From: Gari tellinella
Taxonomy: Eukaryota; Mollusca; Bivalvia; Cardiida; Psammobiidae
Direction: 5' to 3'
DNA: 64,000 nt
Assembly (NCBI GenBank): GCA_922989275.2
Contig: OV277867.1
Coordinates: forward strand, 44,506,070-44,570,069
Below the pieces are notes generated by a model. The model saw nothing but the letters and a program-made list of their open reading frames with translations, was not told the DNA's origin and made no database searches. This document shows positions 19,901 to 30,884 of the stretch, piece by piece. The first letter of the stretch is position 1; each line of letters opens with the position of its first letter. A program made the translations under genes and the position numbers.

Positions 19901-20136
19901 TTAACCTTTTACCCCATAGCCTGTTTATGGTATTGAAGATCAGTGAACGCTTAAAGAAGGCTGAAAGTAAAGTAGAATGTGCCTGAAGGCTTATTCTACT
20001 TTACTTTCAACCTTCTTTAAGCCACTCTCTATGTTTCTTATGATACATATTCTTGACTGTATAAATTGGAACTATATTCTTCAGTGTAGGAATAAATCAA
20101 AAGCCTAAAAAATTAATGTATATCTATAGAGTAAAC
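19901..20136 (+). mobile_element. A element
   Basis: TTAACCTTTTACCCCATAGC to CTATAGAGTAAACC. Core arms GCTTAAAGAAGGCTGAAAGT / ACTTTCAACCTTCTTTAAGC carry matched changes (GAAGG / CCTTC), so the hairpin stayed paired in this copy despite differing from the family. Confidence 0.85.
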
Positions 20137-20341
20137 CCATTTCCCCACAAATATACCTTTTTACGCCTTTAATTTATTCCTCCACTGAAGAAAATAGTTC
20201 CAATTTATACTGTCACAAATAAAATTCATTAGAAATATTTTCTATATTCTAGCAGATAACAGCTTAAAGCAGGCTGAAAGTAAAGCAGAATGTGGTCTTC
20301 TCTCTTCAATACTAGAAACTGGCTATGGGGTAAAGGGTTAA
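20134..20341 (-). mobile_element. A element, inverted, core centre deleted
   Basis: AAACCCATTTCCCCACAAAT to GGCTATGGGGTAAAGGGTTAA. The first core arm (GCTTAAAGCAGGCTGAAAGT, AAAGCAGAATG) jumps straight to the tail TGGTCTTCTCTCTTCAATAC; the second arm is gone. Confidence 0.82.
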
Positions 20342-20813
20342 AGGTGTTTCTATGGAGGAAAGTGCTAGCCTGCAAATAGGCCATATTGGTGTTGGCTGGT
20401 TCCAAAATCTCATATATAGTCATACACTATATAGATGAGATAGGAAACATCATTGATGACATTAATTAACCTTTTACCATACAGCTGACATAGACTAATG
20501 GTAGGCACTGACCAATGAGTCATGAAAATACATAGTGCTGATGAGCCGTTTGTCAGACATAGCACTTGAGCCTTATAGTGATGATAAAATGATAAAACTA
20601 ATTAATCCTTCTTCTACTGAGAATTTATATCTCTCCACCCACTATAGATCATCTCAACTACACTTAGAGCTTATAGAATACAGAAAAAATTCTCCAGGAA
20701 AGTCAGTTAAGAAATGTTAGGCGAATACTATAAATTAGCTGTGCAGCTTGATCGAGACAACTCCTCATAATTATTAGTGTCTGCACTGTTTCAAAAAGTA
20801 TGAATTAAAAGAC
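20342..20813. other. Unassigned with D remnants
   Basis: TTAACCTTTTACCATACAGC near 20467 and TGTCTGCACTGTTTCAAAAA near 20780 resemble D ends and arm. The sequence between them is not recognised. Confidence 0.4.
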
Positions 20814-21130
20814 TTAACCCATTACCCCATAGCCTATTTCTAGTTTTGAAAACAGGTGATCACTTAAAGCAGATTGAAAGTAAAGCAGAATGCGCCTTGA
20901 GGCGCATTCTGCTTTACTTTCGGCCTGCTTTAAGCTGTCATCTGACAGTATAAAGAAATGTTTTCTAATCAATTCCAGTCCGTTGAATTAAAGCCAGTAT
21001 TGGTATCTTCAACGTAATACACATACAGATACAGATACAAATAATAGTATATACAATCATAACGTAATAAATTGGAACTATTTTATTCCATGGAGGCGTA
21101 AAAAGGCCTATTTATGGAGTAATGGGTTAA
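20814..21130 (+). mobile_element. A element with an internal insertion
   Basis: TTAACCCATTACCCCATAGC to TATGGAGTAATGGGTTAA. The core palindrome is complete. About 100 bp between TTTTCTAATCAATTCCAG and AACGTAATAAATTGGAAC, containing ACATACAGATACAGATAC, replaces the usual short spacer. Short direct repeats AACGTAATA flank part of it. Confidence 0.88.
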
Positions 21131-22286
21131 GCAGGAGAAGGGTTTACAAAACCATGGCAGTTTACTCAATCAACGCCAAACTGACTTTTGAAAACAATAA
21201 ATCAAGACTCGGATGAGATGCCACTAGATGAAGCAAGTCTATACTGTTTGCCTATTGGAATTCATCTTCATACCAAGGGATAACCTAATTTTGATACCAA
21301 TTTAATATTTCTACAGTAAAACATGTCCGTTTCTGCCAGTTTTTGGTTAATTGGATTCTATGATGATTCTGAGGGGAGTGGATACAGAGGAACCCGGGCA
21401 ATGCCCAATTCTTTTTCAATAGGGCCCTAAAATTGATTCTTTTACATGCCCAGTGTATAGCACTGATACATGGGACCTCTCTATTTGACATCCAACTTTC
21501 TCAAAGTTGACAGAAACTGACAACAGATCGAAAAGGTGTATTAATGGAGTAATAGGTTAAACAACTTTTCGAAATGCGTTATCTACTTCAGTCCTGACAG
21601 TGAATACTCAGGTTCAATAGGTCACCTACTAATAAGGTAATTTTAAGCCTTGAACAGCTGACAGATTCCTTCAGAAGCAGGTGTACTCTATATTAAGTAT
21701 CAGACCAGTAGATCCCGGTACCATAAACACAGCAGGCCTTATCAGAACTTGGCCACAAACTTGGAAACCAAAGAAGCTCTGTAAAGTTACCAAACTGATA
21801 AATAAAGCCCATAAATCCACTAGCCAACTTTCCCCTGTCAAAAGCATCATAAAATTTCTCTAATAAAATGGGGTTTGGGTAGTTTTGTGATTGACCCTCA
21901 ATTGGGAACAGAACAAGAACAAAGGCTCCGGGCTATAAACTAATGGAGCGGGCACTTGTGGTGGTGCTGGTAGGGGTGGTAAGGATCAGAAGGGGACCAA
22001 TAAACCTCAAGTGAACCAACCATTATTCTCATTAAAATGACTATGTGGCCAGTATTAGGGAAAGTAAAAGTTGATTTATCTCTTTCATCCTTAGCATGCT
22101 GCCAGTAAAATCAAATATATTGTGACAAAAAATGTTGCAAACTGTCACAACTGATTACAATGACTTGATGCATTAATTAACTCCTTGAATTCTAAGTAAT
22201 TTCCATGTCTGAAACAACTGTTGTTTGCTTCTGTTCTAAACTTACAAGTTCTAAAGTTTCTTTTCAAAATAATTCAATTTTAGCAT
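21131..22286. other. Unassigned sequence
   Basis: Contains an isolated A tail (AAAGGTGTATTAATGGAGTA, about 21533-21558) and a decayed P arm near 21209. The short frames at 21285-21491 and 21681-21863 have no domain support. Confidence 0.4.
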
Positions 22287-22353
22287 AAACAAGTTTGGAT
22301 CCTAATGAGATGCTACATTACACAAAATTGCATCTGGATCCAAACTGTTTGTA
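22287..22353. repeat. Degenerate P hairpin
   Basis: AACAAGTTTGGATCCTAATG / AGATGC and GCATCTGGATCCAAACTGTT with a decayed centre. Confidence 0.6.
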
Positions 22354-22410
22354 AGGTAATGACAGTTACAATGTGCAAAGACTTTACCAGATAAACCAGT
22401 AGTCATAAGA

Positions 22411-22700
22411 ATAACCCATTAACCCATAAATACACCTTTTTTTTTATAACTTTAATTTATTCGTCCACTGAAGAAAATACAATCATGAATATGATTCATA
22501 AAAAATATTTTCTATATTCTATCTAATGGTAGCTTAAAACAGGAAGTTTTGGAGACATGTGACCACTTAAAGCACTTGAGGCAGGTTGAAAGAAAAGCAG
22601 AATACGCCTTAAAGTGCATTCTGCTTTACTTTCAATATTCTTTAAGTGGCCATCTACTGTATTTTCAAATCTAGAAACAGGCTATGTGGTAATAGGTTAA
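22411..22700 (-). mobile_element. A element, inverted
   Basis: ATAACCCATTAACCCATAAA (left TTAA mutated to ATAA) to CTATGTGGTAATAGGTTAA. It carries an extra copy of the GTGACCACTTAAAGCA segment before the core, so the left core arm is partly duplicated. Confidence 0.8.
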
Positions 22701-23048
22701 AGTAGAAACTGGCATTCAATCAATAAAACATTTACTGTTCTAAGATATTAGTTTGTAAAACATTCACTTTAAATGTGGTATACAATTTTCCCTGCTTGTA
22801 CTTAAAACTGTATCTGGAAGTACGATACATTGCGCAAAAAGTGATTGCCGAACAATCCAAGCTGAAAAGACCAATTAGCCTCTAAAACTAATCAAGTTTC
22901 CCCTCTCTGAGTTCTTCTCTCATAGCTATGGGACGCTTCAGGCGGGATACTGCAGGCAAAACTTCCAAAGAAAATTGCTTTGTGCAATGAACAACGCTGT
23001 TTGCCACTTAAAATCCTGCTGCCTATATTAGTTAAACCAAAAACAAAT
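22701..23048. other. Unassigned sequence
   Basis: No repeat family. A pyrimidine tract ending in CATAG precedes ATGGGACGCTTCAGG at 22927-22941, but the frame closes after about 20 codons, so no exon is claimed. Confidence 0.4.
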
Positions 23049-23240
23049 TACAGTCAAACTTCTTTGAAAAGGATTGAAGATTACTACCTGCAATACAAAA
23101 GTAAAGCAGAAAGCTTTACTTTTGTCCATCCACCGTAGGAGCTTTTCCCTTTACTTTTGTATTAAGCTGATAGTAACTGTTGTTTTCAAGCTGTTTATTC
23201 AACACTTTTTAAGTGGCCTCTTCACTTGGGTTTAACTGTA
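23049..23240. mobile_element. E element, TA-bounded
   Basis: TACAGTCAAACTTC at the left and GTTTAACTGTA at the right, with an inner palindrome AATACAAAAGTAAAGCAGAA / TTTACTTTTGTATT. TA target plus CAGT-type ends fits the Tc1/mariner-pogo group; the core resembles that of A. Confidence 0.65.
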
Positions 23241-23603
23241 CTACACCTCTGCAAATTTACTCCGTATAGCAAGAGAATTCAAGGAACTGGTTCCATAAGG
23301 TCTGTAAAACATTCAAAACAAGTAAGGCAAGAGACAATGGACCTGCTTAGTGCTTCCTTTCTCCGATCTTAATTAGAAAACAATGTAAATATTAAGAATA
23401 ACTTGTAGGATTTTAGGTTAGTAATCTATCTACTATAATTTTTAAAATGCATGGTCCTGGCTGAAGAGTGTCAATTCGAAAACAGTGTAGACCCAGATGA
23501 AATAAGAATATCCCGCAATAGAGGCCATTCAAACCTTTGTTCACAGGTAGTTCCAAAGTTATGGCCAATGTCAAAGTTGTGGACAGACAGACAGACAAAC
23601 TAA
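23241..23603. other. Unassigned; end of a B-like array
   Basis: A D half-arm (AAAACAGTGTAGACCCAGAT) lies at about 23478. GTTATGGCCAATGTCAAAGT and a GACA run (23582-23600) look like the end of a tandem element similar to 5198-5715. Confidence 0.45.
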
Positions 23604-24480
23604 CAAGAAAGCCTGAAGGCCCTGATATCGCTCACCTGTTGTACTGAAGCTTGATAGCTTTACATTTCTGTTTCATCCATTTTAATCTAAATCCATTCAA
23701 ATTTGTAGTATAGCATGTAAACAATTTTGGAATACAACCTCAAAATTCTAGTATAGTAGAGTACATCAAGGGCAGATAACTAGAGCCTAAACAATACTGA
23801 AATGAAGCCTTTTCTAGCATTTCAAAGTATATCAAGGGCAGATAACTATTGCCACAATTATAAGATTTCAACAATAATTGCACTCCTTTGAGCACTGATA
23901 TGTATATACTTTGTGTGCAAGTAAAATCAAAATCCATTGAAAATTGTTTGTTTTCAGCAATTCAAAGGTAGATAACTCTTAGCCTATTGGTCCAATTTCA
24001 ACCATAATCACACTCATCCGAACTCTTATAGTCATATACAATCTGAGCAAGTTTGAGATAGATTGGATAAAAATTGTGACCTCAGTGGAGTGTAAACACC
24101 CTTAAATATGGCATTTTCAGCAATTCAAAGGTATATAACTCTCGACCTATTAGTCTTATACCAACCAAAATCGAACTCATCTGAACTCTTATGGTCATAA
24201 ACAATCTGAGCAAGTTTGAGATAGATTGGATAAAAATTGTGGCCTCTAGAGTGTAAACACCCATAAATATGGCATTTTCAGCAATTCAAAGGTAGATTAC
24301 TCTTAACCTATTGGTCCAATTTCAACCATAATCAAACTCATCCAAACTCAAAAAAATTTACAATCTGAGCAAGTTTGAGAAAGATTAGATAAATATTGTG
24401 GCCTCTAGAGTGTAAACACTAAAAGTGTTGACGACGGACACCGGACATTCAAGTATTGCAAAAGCTCAACCTGAGCTAAA
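23604..24480 (+). mobile_element. B2 element with about 160-bp tandem core
   Basis: Opens CAAGAAAGCCTGAAGGCC, CTGATATCGCTCACCTG. Tandem units headed TTTTCAGCAATTCAAAGGTA recur near 23953, 24114 and 24274 and carry AGCAAGTTTGAGATAGATTG and GTGTAAACACC. The end GACGACGGACACCGGACATT leads to AAAGCTCAACCTGAGCTAAA. The terminal layout is that of B1; the core is unrelated. Confidence 0.8.
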
Positions 24481-24487
24481 AACAATT

Positions 24488-24673
24488 TACAGTCAAACTT
24501 CAATATCTCCAACTCAATTAACTCGATTTTCTCTAGAATTTCTACAGTTGAATTTCATTATTTCTGCCTAGATTAAGTCGAACATATCCTTATATCAAAG
24601 TTAAAATGTGGCTAGCCACATGTTAACTTTGAAATACGGACATGTAAGTTTAAGATATGGAAGTTTGACTGTA
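24488..24673. mobile_element. TA-bounded MITE, ACAGTCAAACTTC ends
   Basis: TACAGTCAAACTTCAATATC and, inward from the right, TACAGTCAAACTTCCATATC. TA on both sides. The inner palindrome is AAAGTTAAAATGTGGC / GCCACATGTTAACTTT at about 24597-24633. Tc1/mariner-pogo type by ends and target. Confidence 0.85.
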
Positions 24674-25104
24674 CTACCGAGAGCAAAGGAAATCTCCATT
24701 GAAACAAGCCAGGCATACCCAGTGTTGGCTGTTTTTGATCAGATACCTGATTACAAGGTGTTAGATACTAAATTCCTCATGTGGTCAAGTGTTATGTATC
24801 TAATCCTACCATGACACTGCATTTTCTGCTTAATTTAGCTGCCTCCTTTCATCTTTTACACTGTAGATAGCTTTTAATTTTACAACAGTGCAATATCGAG
24901 ATATTCTAACAAGTTTTGAACTAGCCCTATACTTCTTGATTGAATTGGTTTACAAACAACAAATATTATGGATCAAACAACAGTTGTAGATCAACATACA
25001 AAGACTAACAATGTATCCGATTTATCTAAAAAAATGTTAAAATGTTTAAAGACTTGAACAAGAAATCTAAGAGCATTATAAAGGTATAAAGTAAAGCCAG
25101 CTTT
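24674..25104. other. Unassigned sequence
   Basis: The short frame 24608-24814 starts inside the MITE and is not supported. No other structure seen. Confidence 0.4.
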
Positions 25105-25301
25105 TATAACCAAATAAAGTGGGCTTATTGATATAATTTAAAGACAGGTGGCTGCTTAAAGCAGGATAAAAATATAGCAAAATAGCTCCCAAAGGGAGCT
25201 TTCTGCTTTACCTCTATCCTGCTTTAAGCAATGATCTATCTTCAACATGATTACCGGTAGTGAGGATTGTATTGCGTGGTCATTATAGAAAGGTTAGTAT
25301 A
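25105..25301. mobile_element. E element, degenerate ends
   Basis: Core AGACAGGTGGCTGCTTAAAG / CAGGATAAAAATATAGC with partner ACCTCTATCCTGCTTTAAGC and AGCTCCC-AAA-GGGAGCT centre. The right end GTGGTCATTATAGAAAGGTT matches the E right end at 59193 by position and pattern. Confidence 0.65.
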
Positions 25302-25771
25302 AGTGGCTTATACCGGATTCAAGAGTGACCTAGTGAGATAAGTATGGCTAAACCATCTATAAGCACCTCTAAACTAGCCACAAGGTGTCAGCCTCCTGTC
25401 AAATAGTGGGGCCTCACCCTTAGAACACCATTCTATTTTAATCTTAGACATATAATTATTCATTAACTGAGCTGCATGGATGTTTGAAAAAATTGAACAA
25501 ATAGATATCTTATACAAAACAACTGCGGATAGTTTCTCAAATAATACAATACCAAGAACTTGGTATCCATGGTTTGAAAAATTGATCTAGTTTGATTTTA
25601 ATTTAGGATGAAGGGTGAACGGGGACCCCCACATAGTCATAATGACTGTGGACATCACACCAGATCTTTGATATATATCTACCATCCATCGGAACTGACA
25701 TGTTTATCATAAACTATCAGTACCCCCAGTGCTTTGATAACAAACATGAGTTTGACTCCCAGCATACTCCT
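25302..25771. other. Unassigned sequence
   Basis: No gene or repeat recognised. Confidence 0.4.
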
Positions 25772-25985
25772 TTAACTATTTGCATGCTTGCCACGGAATC
25801 GTGATTATCTCCACAAACAGTTTAGATCTTGATGAGACGCTGCACAATGCGGCATCTCATCAGGATTCAAATTGTTTGAAACTCTGACCCTAGTTTAAAA
25901 GGAAAAATCGACAATTCTATTTTTTAGAACAGTAGCAGACAACAATTGTTGCAGATGAAAAAATTACCAAGCATGCCAAGGTTTG
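25772..25985 (+). mobile_element. F element
   Basis: TTAACTATTTGCATGCTTGC at left; right end ACCAAGCATGCCAAGGTTTG has lost its TTAA. Hairpin at about 25812-25879 with GATCTTGATGAGACGCTGC arms and two mismatches. Confidence 0.82.
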
Positions 25986-26088
25986 AAAAAAATTGGATTA
26001 AAGCATGAAATTTTCAGACTGTTCATTGTACAAAAGAACCTTTTTTCTCCTTCCATCCAATGAAGAAGTCTATAAAGACAGGTGATTA

Positions 26089-26160
26089 CTTAATGCAAGA
26101 CCATAGTAATGCAGAAAGCTCCAATGGGAGCTTTCTGCATTACTATTGTCCTGCATTAAG
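26089..26160. repeat. E-type palindrome core
   Basis: CTTAATGCAAGACCATAGTA / ATGCAGAAAGCTCC with GGAGCTTTCTGCATTACTAT / TGTCCTGCATTAAG over an AATG centre. AAGACAGGTGATTA precedes it as in E at 59055. A degenerate left end (TACAAAAGAACC) lies near 26029. Confidence 0.8.
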
Positions 26161-26851
26161 TTATGCCTGTTCATGTGTTTCAGAGACTCTTCATGCAAAT
26201 TCTTTCAATTTTTTTGCTAAAAAAAGACTGGACTGTAAGCTGACTGATAAGCCCAGCCCAATGCCATCTGTCAGTGGTCTGTTTCCAGAACATTTCCCAG
26301 CATTTTAGGGTATGACAACTTGCTCCACAGGAATAAATTTTTATGGCTAGAATTGTATTCTTTTCCTGCTGTGTTGATGGGTATTTAATGATATCAGTAA
26401 TTTACCTCCCTTGGGTGTTGAATTTAATTCCTGAGTTATGTGTCCGATGATCAGACATGATTTATGCATGTTGGTAGCAGATACTTTACATCTACTTAGG
26501 GTAAGGTGTTTCAGTAAAATAGCAAATCTGATTCTGTACTTTACTTCATCATACCCTTTTACTCTATGGTCATCAACGATACAATTATTTCCAGATAAAT
26601 TTAGAACTTCTGTGTTGAACAATTTACCCATAGCCTGTTTCTAGTGTTGAAAACAGACTGAAGAAGCTTTTTGCTTGAACCCATCATCCAATAGCATGTT
26701 TTTGGTTTTGAAAACAGGTAATTTCTTCTTTAAAGCAAAGTAGAGAAGTGAGTATGGTCGTTATTGGAAGGGGAGTACGACACTACAGAAAAGGTGGTTT
26801 TGTTTGTAGCTTAATTCATTACCTTATTTCAAACTGCTTTTATCTAATACC
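26161..26851. other. Unassigned with A scraps
   Basis: ACCCATAGCCTGTTTCTAGT (about 26627) and ACCCATCATCCAATAGCATG (about 26678) are isolated A left ends. The overlapping opposite frames at 26347-26644 have no domain support. Confidence 0.45.
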
Positions 26852-27102
26852 TTAACCCATTACCCCATAGTCTGTTTCTAATATTAAAGAAAGATGATCA
26901 CTTAAAGCAAGTTGAAAATAAAGCAGAATGCGCCTTAAGGCACATTCTGCTTTACTTTCAGCCTGCTTTAAGCTATTATCTGCTAGAAAATAGAAAATAT
27001 TTCTTATGATTTTTATTTGTGACAGTATAAATTGGAACTATTTCTTCAGTAGAGGAATTAGTTAAAGGCGTAAAGAGGCCTATTTATGGGGTAATTTGTT
27101 TA
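26852..27102 (+). mobile_element. A element
   Basis: TTAACCCATTACCCCATAGT to TTATGGGGTAATTTGTTTA. The core palindrome is near perfect (CTTAAAGCAAGTTGAAAATA, AAGCAGAATGCGCC / GGCACATTCTGCTTTACTTT). The last bases of the right end have changed. A solo E right end (ACTATAGAGGGATTTTACTG) follows at 27132-27151. Confidence 0.88.
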
Positions 27103-27158
27103 GCATGTCATGAGTCTTCTATTGAGCGGCCACTATAGAGGGATTTTACTGTATGAAA

Positions 27159-27353
27159 CAGGGCTCCAGATAAGAGGGGGTATTAACTGAACTAATCAAA
27201 CAATTTCTCACTCAATTTAGCAACAAGTCCTATGGTGTTACTACTCATTAGAATCGTCTCAAAGAGACAATTCTAATGAGTAGTGACACCATAGGGTTTA
27301 TAGCAAAAATAAAGATTTTAGTTTTTGAAATACTCCCCTTATCTGGAGCCCTG
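27159..27353. mobile_element. C element with 6-bp target duplication
   Basis: CAGGGCTCCAGATAAGAGGG and, inward from the right, CAGGGCTCCAGATAAGGGGA. ATGAAA occurs directly outside both ends (27153-27158, 27354-27359). The palindrome ACTACTCATTAGAATCGTCT / ATTCTAATGAGTAGTGAC is intact. Best-preserved C copy. Confidence 0.9.
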
Positions 27354-27359
27354 ATGAAA

Positions 27360-27829
27360 GTGTGAGTGTGGTAGCAGATGTAGTGTGTCTTTCATGTCTT
27401 CTCCACCTGTTGCCACATAATAAAGTCATGAAATGTTCCATCATAAACACACCATTAATTCCTCACCTACTGGATTAAAATGTGTTTTATTGTCATCATT
27501 TGCTAACATATCTCACTTTACAGCCAGCAGGCATTGATTTAGGTCCACCTGAAACCTAAATGTCATCATTAGAGGCAACTCTGCAACAACTCATACGATA
27601 TTAACAACATATCTCCAAATACTACTGAGTTCACCAATTATTTCACATGTTTACTCTTTTTTGTATTGTATTGTTATGATTTGAAGTCGCTTTCAACAGT
27701 ATTTCAGTCATATCATGACGTCCAGCTAATTACAGATGGAGGAAGACCCCAGAAGCCCTTTATACACTGTTTCTCTTTTTAGTGTCCATGGTGTGACTTT
27801 TCATTAGAGAAAATCCTGTTAGAAAACAG
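27360..27829. other. Unassigned sequence
   Basis: No gene or repeat family recognised. Confidence 0.4.
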
Positions 27830-27890
27830 TGCATACTCTGATCAGACAGCTCCTTCAGGAGCTGTCTGATCTGGTTCTACACGGTTTTCT
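27830..27890. repeat. D-type hairpin core
   Basis: AGAAAACAGTGCATACTCTG / ATCAGACAGCTCC over TTCA to GGAGCTGTCTGATCTGGTTC / TACACGGTTTTCT. The outer arms have several mismatches, the inner 13 bases are perfect. Confidence 0.82.
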
Positions 27891-27920
27891 AAAACAGTCA
27901 ATATACTCTTAGGATTAAAT

Positions 27921-28052
27921 TAAGTCAAACTTATTCATAATTCTTCTCTTGAATGTCAACAATTTCATCTAGCTCAAGTCAAAGTTAAAATGTGGCAAAT
28001 CTTTGAATTATGGGTAAGTTTAAGTGAGTTCAAGCTAACAGATTTGACTGTG
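27921..28052. mobile_element. TA-type MITE, degenerate
   Basis: TAAGTCAAACTTATTCATAA at left and AGATTTGACTGT at right. The inner GTCAAAGTTAAAATGTGGC matches the element at 24488. The partner arm is largely lost. Confidence 0.65.
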
Positions 28053-28077
28053 TTTCCAATGTGTTCTCCTGTGTGAC

Positions 28078-28180
28078 TCCACCATACCCTATTGTTGTGC
28101 AAAGCATAATTTTCTAATGAGTAGTCACACCATATAGTTTGGTGGAGAGATAGAGATTTTCGTGTTCTAAAATATTCACT
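28078..28180. mobile_element. C element fragment
   Basis: CACCATACCCTATTGTTGTG, TTTCTAATGAGTAGTCACAC and AGAGATTTTCGTGTTCTAAA match the inner right half of C. Confidence 0.65.
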
Positions 28181-28195
28181 GAAGAAAATACCAGT

Positions 28196-28740
28196 ACAGG
28201 TGTCACAGAGTTTGGAACCTAATCAGATACCATAGTTTATTATATGCCTTCGAATGATATCGAGCGTTTTCGTGTGTATCTGCAGAGTAAAATACAAGAG
28301 TCTGTATCAGCCACCTTGTATCAGCCACTTTGTATTTTACTCTGACGTCGCTTTCGATTTAACATGACGTCATTTACGTACATGTACGAGTGCCGCGTTA
28401 TTCTTTGTGGCATACAAAACTTCTCGTTCTGCTTCAAATAACTAATAAATTTTGGATGTAAAATGATTTAAACAACTATTTAGGTGTTTCTGGTTTGTAT
28501 TCAAGGCATATAATAAACACATTACCAGTTGGCAGTGCGCAACAGAGTGTTGCATTTAGCTCTCGACGTTTTTGGCGGAAACAACCGATCAGACTCGCGC
28601 CAAGGCGCTCGTCAGATCGGCTATTTCCGCCAAAAACGTCTCAAGCTTTAAATACATCACTTTGTATTGCACTGTCAACTGGTAATGTGTATATGTGGCG
28701 TCAGTGATTAGATTCCAAATTGTTAGCATACTCACATTTT
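28196..28740. mobile_element. P hairpin split by a foldback element
   Basis: Left arm GTGTCACAGAGTTTGGAACC / TAATCAGATAC ends near 28231; right arm TGATTAGATTCCAAATTGTT resumes near 28705. The two pieces would pair as a P core if the intervening 470 bp were absent. Confidence 0.6.
28237..28690. mobile_element. Foldback element with several nested and adjacent palindromes
   Basis: Inverted pairs: TTATTATATGCCTTCGAA (28237) with TTCAAGGCATATAATAA (28500); AGAGTAAAATACAA (28284) with TTGTATTTTACTCT (28330); ACACATTACCAGTTG (28517) with AACTGGTAATGTGT (28677); GACGTTTTTGGCGGAAA (28565) with TTTCCGCCAAAAACGTC (28624); centre CCGATC-AGAC-GCGCC / GGCGC-GTC-GATCGG around 28602. CpG-rich compared with its surroundings. 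No copy elsewhere in the window. Confidence 0.75.
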
Positions 28741-28804
28741 AGCCCCTATGGTAGTGAAAGACTTAAAGTGACCTTGACCTGAACCAACGTCTGCCAATCA
28801 TGAC

Positions 28805-29067
28805 TTTACCCATTACCCCTTAGCCTTTTTCTTGATTTGAAAATAGATGACCACTTAATTAAAGCAGGTTGATAGTAAAGCAGAATGCGCCTTTAAGGCA
28901 CATTCTGCTTTACTTTCAGCCTGCTTTAAGTTACTATCTACTGGGTTATAGAAAATATTTCTTTGATATTCAGTCATGACTATATAAACTTTAAAGTGGA
29001 ACTATATTTTTTAGTGGAGGAATATATTAGAGGCATACAAAGGCGTATTTATAGGGTAATGGGTTAA
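28805..29067 (+). mobile_element. A element
   Basis: TTTACCCATTACCCCTTAGC (TTAA changed to TTTA) to TTATAGGGTAATGGGTTAA. The core palindrome is clear, with a small duplication TTAATTAAAGCAGG at its left edge. Confidence 0.88.
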
Positions 29068-29555
29068 CTGGTATTTTGCCAACAGTTCGAATCAAGAATA
29101 GATGCTGCATTTACAGTATTAGATCGAAGGTCCCAACAGTTTGATACTCTTTGTAAATTTCCTCAACTTAAAAAAAAAAAAAATTATATCATAAGATATA
29201 ACAAAATAATAAGTGTTAAGCCAAATATCATCCCCCCACCTTCAGCATGCAACAGTCTATGGATATCTTTCTATTGAATTAATATGGTAGTGAGACAATT
29301 CATTGTGGAAATGTGTCGGTCATTTGACCAGTCCTAGACTCTTCAATTCCCTTTTATGACCTTGGCGTCTTGCAGTCATGGACACTTTTAGACATTTATG
29401 GTACATAGGCCCGTTATCCTTACTGTATCCGAGATACTGATACAGTAGCAATGACCTAATGCTTGCCCATTTAAACAAAACGATACGCAAATGCAATGCA
29501 ATAAAATGGCGAATACAACTTTTAGAAAAATCTGATAATTTAGCTTTGTCTCAGT
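29068..29555. other. Unassigned with a decayed P copy
   Basis: GCCAACAGTTCGAATCAAGA and GGTCCCAACAGTTTGATAC (29080-29150) are the only P-like traces. An A-run is at about 29171-29182. Confidence 0.4.
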
Positions 29556-29628
29556 GGCAAACAGTGTGGAGCCTGATCAGATGTAAGGTTACCTGGCTTC
29601 TGATCTGGCTCCAAATTGCTTGCAATGG
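29556..29628. repeat. P-type hairpin, imperfect
   Basis: GGCAAACAGTGTGGAGCCTG / ATCAGAT and its partner TTCTGATCTGGCTCCAAATT / GCTTGC. Short frames over it on both strands are repeat by-products. Confidence 0.75.
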
Positions 29629-29956
29629 ACAAAAGGGTCTTAGCATAAACATGTTTATTGGGAAAGAATAACTTCTTCCCCCCACTGCAGTGGTAAATGA
29701 AATTATCAGATCCCGATATCTGATCCCGATCACTCACTATAAGATGGAGCTTTCTGACACAGAAATCAATTGAAAATATTTCATATTTAGTATTTTAAAT
29801 TTCATACACCTCACAGCAAGGCTGTTACTAAGCACCTTTACAATACTTTAGCCAATGTATATATTCTCAAGACAGTCTGGAGGAAAGGAGTGAAGAAAAA
29901 AAATTGATGTTTCTTTCTTTTTATTACCAGAGACTAGGTGTCTGTATAAAATTTCT

Positions 29957-30110
29957 ACAGTACATTCTTATATAACAAACATACTAGCAAAACAACTGGA
30001 GATCTTTAAACTTGTAAATGGCTGCTTAATGCAGGACAAAAGTAATGCAGAGCTCCTAAAGGAGCTTTCTCCATAACTTTGTCTTGCACTAAGGTGCAAT
30101 CTGTTTTAAA
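29957..30110. mobile_element. E element, left end and core
   Basis: TACAGTACATTCTTATATAA at 29957 resembles an E left end. The core GGCTGCTTAATGCAGGACAA / AAGTAATGCAG, AGCTCCTAAAGGAGCT and CTTTGTCTTGCACTAAGGTG follows. The right end was not found. Confidence 0.55.
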
Positions 30111-30884
30111 AATTTGGTTATGAAAACTTGAATGTCGGTGAGGAGAGGTTTGATGGTAGCATTCGGACAGAGTACCCAGACTATGACATAACAGGCAATC
30201 ATATCATATTAGCATAATCAATATCAAAAGTGTCACGATTATAACACTGTCCATCTAAAGTATGCAGGAGCGAGTCTTGTAAATGGTATACGGTGCTAAC
30301 ATCACTATAACATAGGCAGCAGCATCGAAGCTGTCTCCAGAATTGATCACAGCTCTTCACGATCTCGTGATGAAATTTGGCAGAGGCAGATAATCCAATC
30401 TGCTCCTGAGAAATTACAGTAGGAGGAAATTTGGCTCGACCTAAGACCAGGGGCTACTTTAGAGGTGAGGAAGGAAATAACATTGATCAAGACAACAAAA
30501 CACCCGTTCACAATATCCCACTTCCCTGACAATAGCCGGCCAGCTTAACCCGAGGACGAAAGTGTTATTTTTGTCTGACAGGAAATTATTGTAACTACTT
30601 ACGTAATTTACATGACACAACTTTTCCTAAAATGCCAAGTGTTTGTATAAATCATTGGAGCGACAGAGAGTAAATCAAATTACCACAGATAGGTCTGATT
30701 TACATGCAAACAGAGTTTGAGGAAAAGATGCTTTGGCCACTAGATCTTGGTAAGGCAAGCTGCATTTACTGGTGAGTTAGTCAAGACTTCAGCAACTGCT
30801 TTATAAACAACACAATTTAATGGCCAAAATGTCAATATTCCCATATCACATACAGAATTAACTAATGACATCAAGATTTTCATA
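30111..30884. other. Unassigned unique sequence
   Basis: Not built from the MITE families. A 61-codon minus frame at 30347-30532 has no domain I recognise. Could be unique intronic or regulatory DNA. Confidence 0.4.

Noticed and set aside
22916..22985. Possible exon after a pyrimidine tract (CATAG then ATGGGACGC)
   Set aside because: The frame closes after about 20 codons and no donor or continuation was found.
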